Source: an uncultured Sutterella sp. (lineage in GTDB: Bacteria > Pseudomonadota > Gammaproteobacteria > Burkholderiales > Burkholderiaceae_F). Taken from it: a stretch of 18,053 nt of DNA. Positions 15,408 through 18,053 of the stretch are shown here, in pieces. The DNA lies in the NCBI GenBank assembly GCA_934249275.1, contig CAKQKT010000029.1, forward strand, positions 1 through 18,053, in the 5' to 3' direction. The notes under the pieces are model-generated. The model saw nothing but the letters and a program-made list of their open reading frames with translations. It searched no databases and was not told the origin of the DNA. The translations under genes were made by a program, and so were the position numbers. Numbering within the stretch: position 1 is the stretch's first letter; each line of letters starts with the position of its first letter.

Positions 15408-15413
15408 TAAAAT
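15408..15413 (+). promoter_or_regulatory. Candidate -10 box of the hemG promoter
   Basis: TAAAAT in the context TTGGCTAAAATAC lies 101 bases upstream of the hemG start. Its context is nearly the same as that of the candidate glnE -10 box (TTGGCTAGAAT). The -35 position is weak. Confidence 0.45.
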
Positions 15414-15514
15414 ACAGGCGGGAGTGGGAAAGGCATGTGATTGTCCTGCTCTTGGAATACCCCTTTCGGCGTGCTTTCGCCTGCGCGCCGGCCGACCATA
15501 TTGGAGAATTGAAC

Positions 15515-16054
15515 ATGAAGACGGTGCTTGTTGTTTACGACAGCCGCTCCGGCCATACCGCTCGTATTGCCCGCCGCATTTGGGAAACGATCATTGCCGA
15601 AGGCCATCAGGCCGACATGATGCATGTGCTTGAAGCCGACCGCGAAGGCCTCGACTGGAACAAGTACGACCTCGTCATCTGCGGCGCTCCTGTTCTCTAC
15701 GGCAAGTTCCGCAAGCAGTTCCTCGCCTTCGTCAACCGCTGGAAGTCCGTCCTCGACTGCAAGCCCAACAGCTTCTTCAACGTGACCGTCATCGCCCGCA
15801 ACCCGGCCAAGGCCACCCCCGAAGGCAACGTTTACTGCCGCAAGTTCCTTGAAGGCAATCCGTGGCATCCGAAGGACGTCAAGTGTTTCGCCGGCAAGGT
15901 CGACTATCCGAACTGGAGCTGGATTGACGCCAAGCTCATCCAGATGATCATGAAGATGACCAAGGGCCCGACGGAAATGACGGCCGTCATCGACTACACC
16001 GACTGGGAAGCCGTCGAAGAGTACGCTCGCCACTGCCTGACGCTCGAAGCCTAA
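15515..16054 (+). CDS. hemG: Menaquinone/quinone-dependent protoporphyrinogen IX dehydrogenase, flavodoxin type
   Basis: HemG oxidises protoporphyrinogen IX to protoporphyrin IX, passing electrons through FMN to respiratory quinones, so it works without oxygen. The product has 179 residues (E. coli HemG is 181). It has the flavodoxin FMN-phosphate loop YDSRSGHT (8-15), the second flavin segment in ICGAPVLYGK, and the HemG-specific C-terminal half with RKFLEGNPW and later FAGKVDYPNW, IQMIMKMTKGPTE and DYTDW. The start at 15515 is supported by GGAG 8 bases upstream; the frame is open further upstream, but that part includes the promoter. It is a single gene with its own terminator and feeds HemH, encoded about 14 kb away in the same window. 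Generic flavodoxin is the alternative, but the C-terminal pattern favours HemG. Confidence 0.93.
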   Translation: MKTVLVVYDSRSGHTARIARRIWETIIAEGHQADMMHVLEADREGLDWNKYDLVICGAPVLYGKFRKQFLAFVNRWKSVLDCKPNSFFNVTVIARNPAKATPEGNVYCRKFLEGNPWHPKDVKCFAGKVDYPNWSWIDAKLIQMIMKMTKGPTEMTAVIDYTDWEAVEEYARHCLTLEA

Positions 16055-16083
16055 TCAACCGGCCAAAATCATCCATTGACACT

Positions 16084-16111
16084 AAAAGCCTCCGAAAATC
16101 GGAGGCTTTTT
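16084..16111 (+). terminator. Rho-independent terminator of hemG
   Basis: Perfect 12-base arms AAAAGCCTCCGA and TCGGAGGCTTTT (16084-16095 and 16099-16110) surround a 3-base loop and run into T. It begins 30 bases after the hemG stop. The A-rich left arm could also allow some function on the minus strand. Confidence 0.9.
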
Positions 16112-16212
16112 GCGCATATTGGGGTTAAGTCGCGTTTTTCACCCTCGTTTTCGCGGTCTCATGCCGTTAAACTTATAGATGTTGTGTTTGCCCCGCATTT
16201 CGCGTCGGCACT

Positions 16213-16265
16213 CCGGACAGCAATTCACGTCCGGCACATCCGACCCGCCGGTCTTTTTGCCGGCG
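16213..16265 (+). promoter_or_regulatory. Two inverted repeats in the fadD leader (possible operator or RNA structure)
   Basis: Upstream of fadD are two perfect 6-base inverted repeats: CCGGAC...GTCCGG (16213-16234, 10-base spacer) and CGCCGG...CCGGCG (16246-16265, 8-base spacer). Fatty-acid degradation genes are often controlled by palindrome-binding repressors (FadR or TetR-type such as PsrA), but these sequences match no site I can name. GC-rich repeats of this size can also occur by chance. A possible but poor -10 (TATAGAT) lies at 16174-16180. Confidence 0.3.
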
Positions 16266-16296
16266 ACCATCGCAAGAATTCGAAGAACATTCAGAC

Positions 16297-17979
16297 ATGA
16301 CTCAAAGCTTTCCCTGGTACAAGAGCTATCCTGCCGGCGTCCCGCATGAAATCAATCCGGACCGCTACCCTAGCATTCCGGCCATCCTTGACGACATCGC
16401 CGCCCGCTACCCCAACAAGGCTGGCTACACCAACATGGACTGCAGCCTGACATATGAACGCATGGCTGCGCTTACCAAGGAATTTGCCGCCTATCTCCAG
16501 AGTCTCGGCCTCAAGCCCGGCGACCGTGTCGCCATCATGATGCCGAACCTTCTGCAGTATGTCGTTGCCATGTACGCCTGCCTTCGCGCCGGATGCATCG
16601 TAGTCAACATCAATCCGCTTTATACCTCCCGAGAAGTCAACGGCACTCTGCGTGACTCCGAAGCCAAGGCGATCATCATCATCGAAAACTTCGCCAAGAC
16701 GCTTCAGAACGCCCTGCCCGGCACGAAGTGCGAGCACATCATCACGACTGCCGTCGGCGACCTCTTCCCGTTCTTCAAGCGCACGCTCGTCAATTTCGTC
16801 GTTCGCAAGATCAAGAAGATGGTTCCGGAATACTCGCTTCCGAATGCCGTCAACTTCAATGAAGCGCTTGAAATCGGCCGCCGCCATGGCTTCACCGAGC
16901 ACAAGATCAACAACACCGACATTGCCTTCCTTCAGTACACGGGCGGCACGACCGGCGTTGCCAAGGGCGCCATCCTCACGCACCGCAATCTTCTCGCCAA
17001 TCTCCAGCAGGTCGGCTACTGGCTTGCCAGCGCCTGCAAGGAAGGTCAGGAAGTCGTTCTGACTGCGCTCCCGCTTTATCACATTTTCTCCCTCACCGCG
17101 ACGCTTGCCTTCACGCAGTTCGCCGCCCAAATGGTGCTCATCACCAATCCGCGCGACATTGACGGTTTGGCAAAGGAATGCGCCAAGTGGGACTTCTCCG
17201 TCATTGTCGGCGTCAACACGCTCTTTGCCGCACTGCTCAACAACCAGATCTTCTGCGCTCATAAGTTCACCCGCCTCAAGGTTTCCGCCGGCGGCGGCTC
17301 TCAGGTTCAGCGCACCATTGCCGAACGTTGGAAGAAGCAGACAGGCTGCAACATCCTCGAAGCCTACGGCCTTACGGAATGCTCCCCCGGCGTCTGCGGC
17401 AATATCCCGAACGCCCCGTGGGACGGCTCCGTCGGCGTGCCCATTCCCTCCACCGAAGTTTCCATTCGCGGCGAAGGCTTCCGCGACCTCGGTTGCTGTC
17501 CGTCAGCCGACAAGATCCCTGAATACACCGGCGAAATCTGCGTTCGAGGTCCGCAGGTCATGCAGGGCTACTGGAACAAGCCCGAAGAAACCGCAGCCGT
17601 TCTTCGCGACGGCTGGCTGCGCACCGGCGACGTCGGTCACATGGACATCAACGGCAGCATCACGATCACGGACCGCAAGAAGGACATGATTCTGGTTTCC
17701 GGCTTCAACGTCTACCCGAACGAAGTTGAGAACGTCATCGCCAGCATGCCCGGCGTCCTTGAAGTAGGCGTCGTCGGCGTGCCGAGCGCCAAGTCGGGCG
17801 AAACCGTCAAGGCGGTCATTGTTCGCAAGGACCCGGCGCTCACGGCTGACGAAGTCAAGAAGTACTGCCGCACCCAGCTTACCGGCTACAAGATGCCGCG
17901 CGAAATCATTTTTGTTGATTCGCTTCCCAAGACCGCCGTGGGCAAGATCCTGCGCCGCGAGCTCAAGGACATCAAGTAA
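16297..17979 (+). CDS. fadD: Long-chain fatty-acid-CoA ligase
   Basis: FadD converts fatty acids to acyl-CoA using ATP, through an acyl-adenylate, at the inner face of the cytoplasmic membrane, for beta-oxidation or membrane lipid use. The product has 560 residues (E. coli FadD is 561). Motifs in order are the P-loop-like YTGGTTGVAKG (214-224), the adenylate-binding YGLTECSPG (about 365-373), GEICVRGPQVMQGYWN, the hinge GWLRTGDVGHMD with the following DRKKDMI, and the C-terminal catalytic lysine in TAVGKILRREL (K550). Everything needed for catalysis is present. The start ATG at 16297 has only a weak purine-rich site upstream. It stands apart from hemG behind a terminator and has a leader with two inverted repeats. 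It resembles FadD more than the shorter acyl-CoA ligases. Confidence 0.95.
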   Translation: MTQSFPWYKSYPAGVPHEINPDRYPSIPAILDDIAARYPNKAGYTNMDCSLTYERMAALTKEFAAYLQSLGLKPGDRVAIMMPNLLQYVVAMYACLRAGCIVVNINPLYTSREVNGTLRDSEAKAIIIIENFAKTLQNALPGTKCEHIITTAVGDLFPFFKRTLVNFVVRKIKKMVPEYSLPNAVNFNEALEIGRRHGFTEHKINNTDIAFLQYTGGTTGVAKGAILTHRNLLANLQQVGYWLASACKEGQEVVLTALPLYHIFSLTATLAFTQFAAQMVLITNPRDIDGLAKECAKWDFSVIVGVNTLFAALLNNQIFCAHKFTRLKVSAGGGSQVQRTIAERWKKQTGCNILEAYGLTECSPGVCGNIPNAPWDGSVGVPIPSTEVSIRGEGFRDLGCCPSADKIPEYTGEICVRGPQVMQGYWNKPEETAAVLRDGWLRTGDVGHMDINGSITITDRKKDMILVSGFNVYPNEVENVIASMPGVLEVGVVGVPSAKSGETVKAVIVRKDPALTADEVKKYCRTQLTGYKMPREIIFVDSLPKTAVGKILRRELKDIK

Positions 17980-18053
17980 CCGAAACTCCCGGATAACTGA
18001 TCCATATCTTATTTGAGGACTTTCGGAGGCAACTCTAAACTAAGCAGCGCGAA

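Larger units (their letters stand above)
15191..15514. promoter_or_regulatory. Divergent control region between infA and hemG
   Basis: This 324-base stretch has no credible gene. It holds the candidate infA -10 box (15313-15318, minus), the hemG -10 box (15408-15413, plus) and both ribosome-binding sites. It also holds a small hairpin CGGCGA...TCGCCG (15282-15299) near the 5' end of the infA leader. The plus-strand frame that opens at 15326 runs through the hemG promoter and is not a likely N-terminal extension. Confidence 0.6.

Noticed and set aside
15326..15514. 63-residue N-terminal extension of hemG
   Set aside because: It includes the likely -10 box (15408-15413), lacks similarity to HemG, and a strong ribosome-binding site marks the ATG at 15515.
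1..18053. Mobile elements, CRISPR arrays, tRNA or rRNA genes
   Set aside because: No transposase or integrase motifs, no regularly spaced direct repeats and no cloverleaf-like segments were seen on either strand.

Overview
This window is an ordinary chromosomal stretch of a moderately GC-rich Gram-negative bacterium. The protein set (GlnE, YhdP, TldD, HemG, an IF-1 with a basic C-terminal tail, FadD) and the yhdP-nitrilase-tldD gene order fit a betaproteobacterium of the Burkholderiales. A Sutterella/Parasutterella-like lineage is my best guess, but that is inference, because no rRNA is present. I see no mobile element, CRISPR array, tRNA or phage gene. Coding density is high, and many long antisense frames are shadows caused by GC-rich codon usage.

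Layout. Positions 132-6591 are read on the minus strand: grpE, hemH, a VUT-family membrane transporter, a YheT-type hydrolase and glnE. In transcription order glnE, the hydrolase and the transporter probably form one unit ending at a strong terminator (2011-2045). hemH follows. grpE has its own near-perfect heat-shock (sigma-32) promoter at 827-854 and its own terminator (74-107). From about 6775 the plus strand takes over: yhdP, a nitrilase-family gene, tldD, then plsC and a cdsA-like gene coupled by a 4-base overlap. infA (minus) converges on this unit, and the two share a bidirectional terminator (14861-14894). A 324-base divergent promoter region separates infA from hemG (plus), which has its own terminator. 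fadD closes the window.

How the genes fit together. The plus-strand block has an envelope and phospholipid flavour: YhdP belongs to the AsmA-like bridge proteins linked to phospholipid transport to the outer membrane, PlsC makes phosphatidic acid, the next gene resembles CDP-diacylglycerol synthase, and FadD activates fatty acids. HemG and HemH catalyse the penultimate and last steps of protoheme synthesis.

The main surprises are protein-level departures inside otherwise normal families. (1) The nitrilase homologue lacks both the catalytic lysine (Arg112) and the catalytic cysteine (Gly157), so it looks like a retained pseudoenzyme. (2) The CdsA-like protein keeps the fold but has lost most of the C-terminal catalytic signature, including both aspartates of the DRxD motif. 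(3) GrpE carries six cysteines within 19 residues of its N-terminal tail, which looks like a metal- or redox-responsive element. I found no wholly new multi-gene system.
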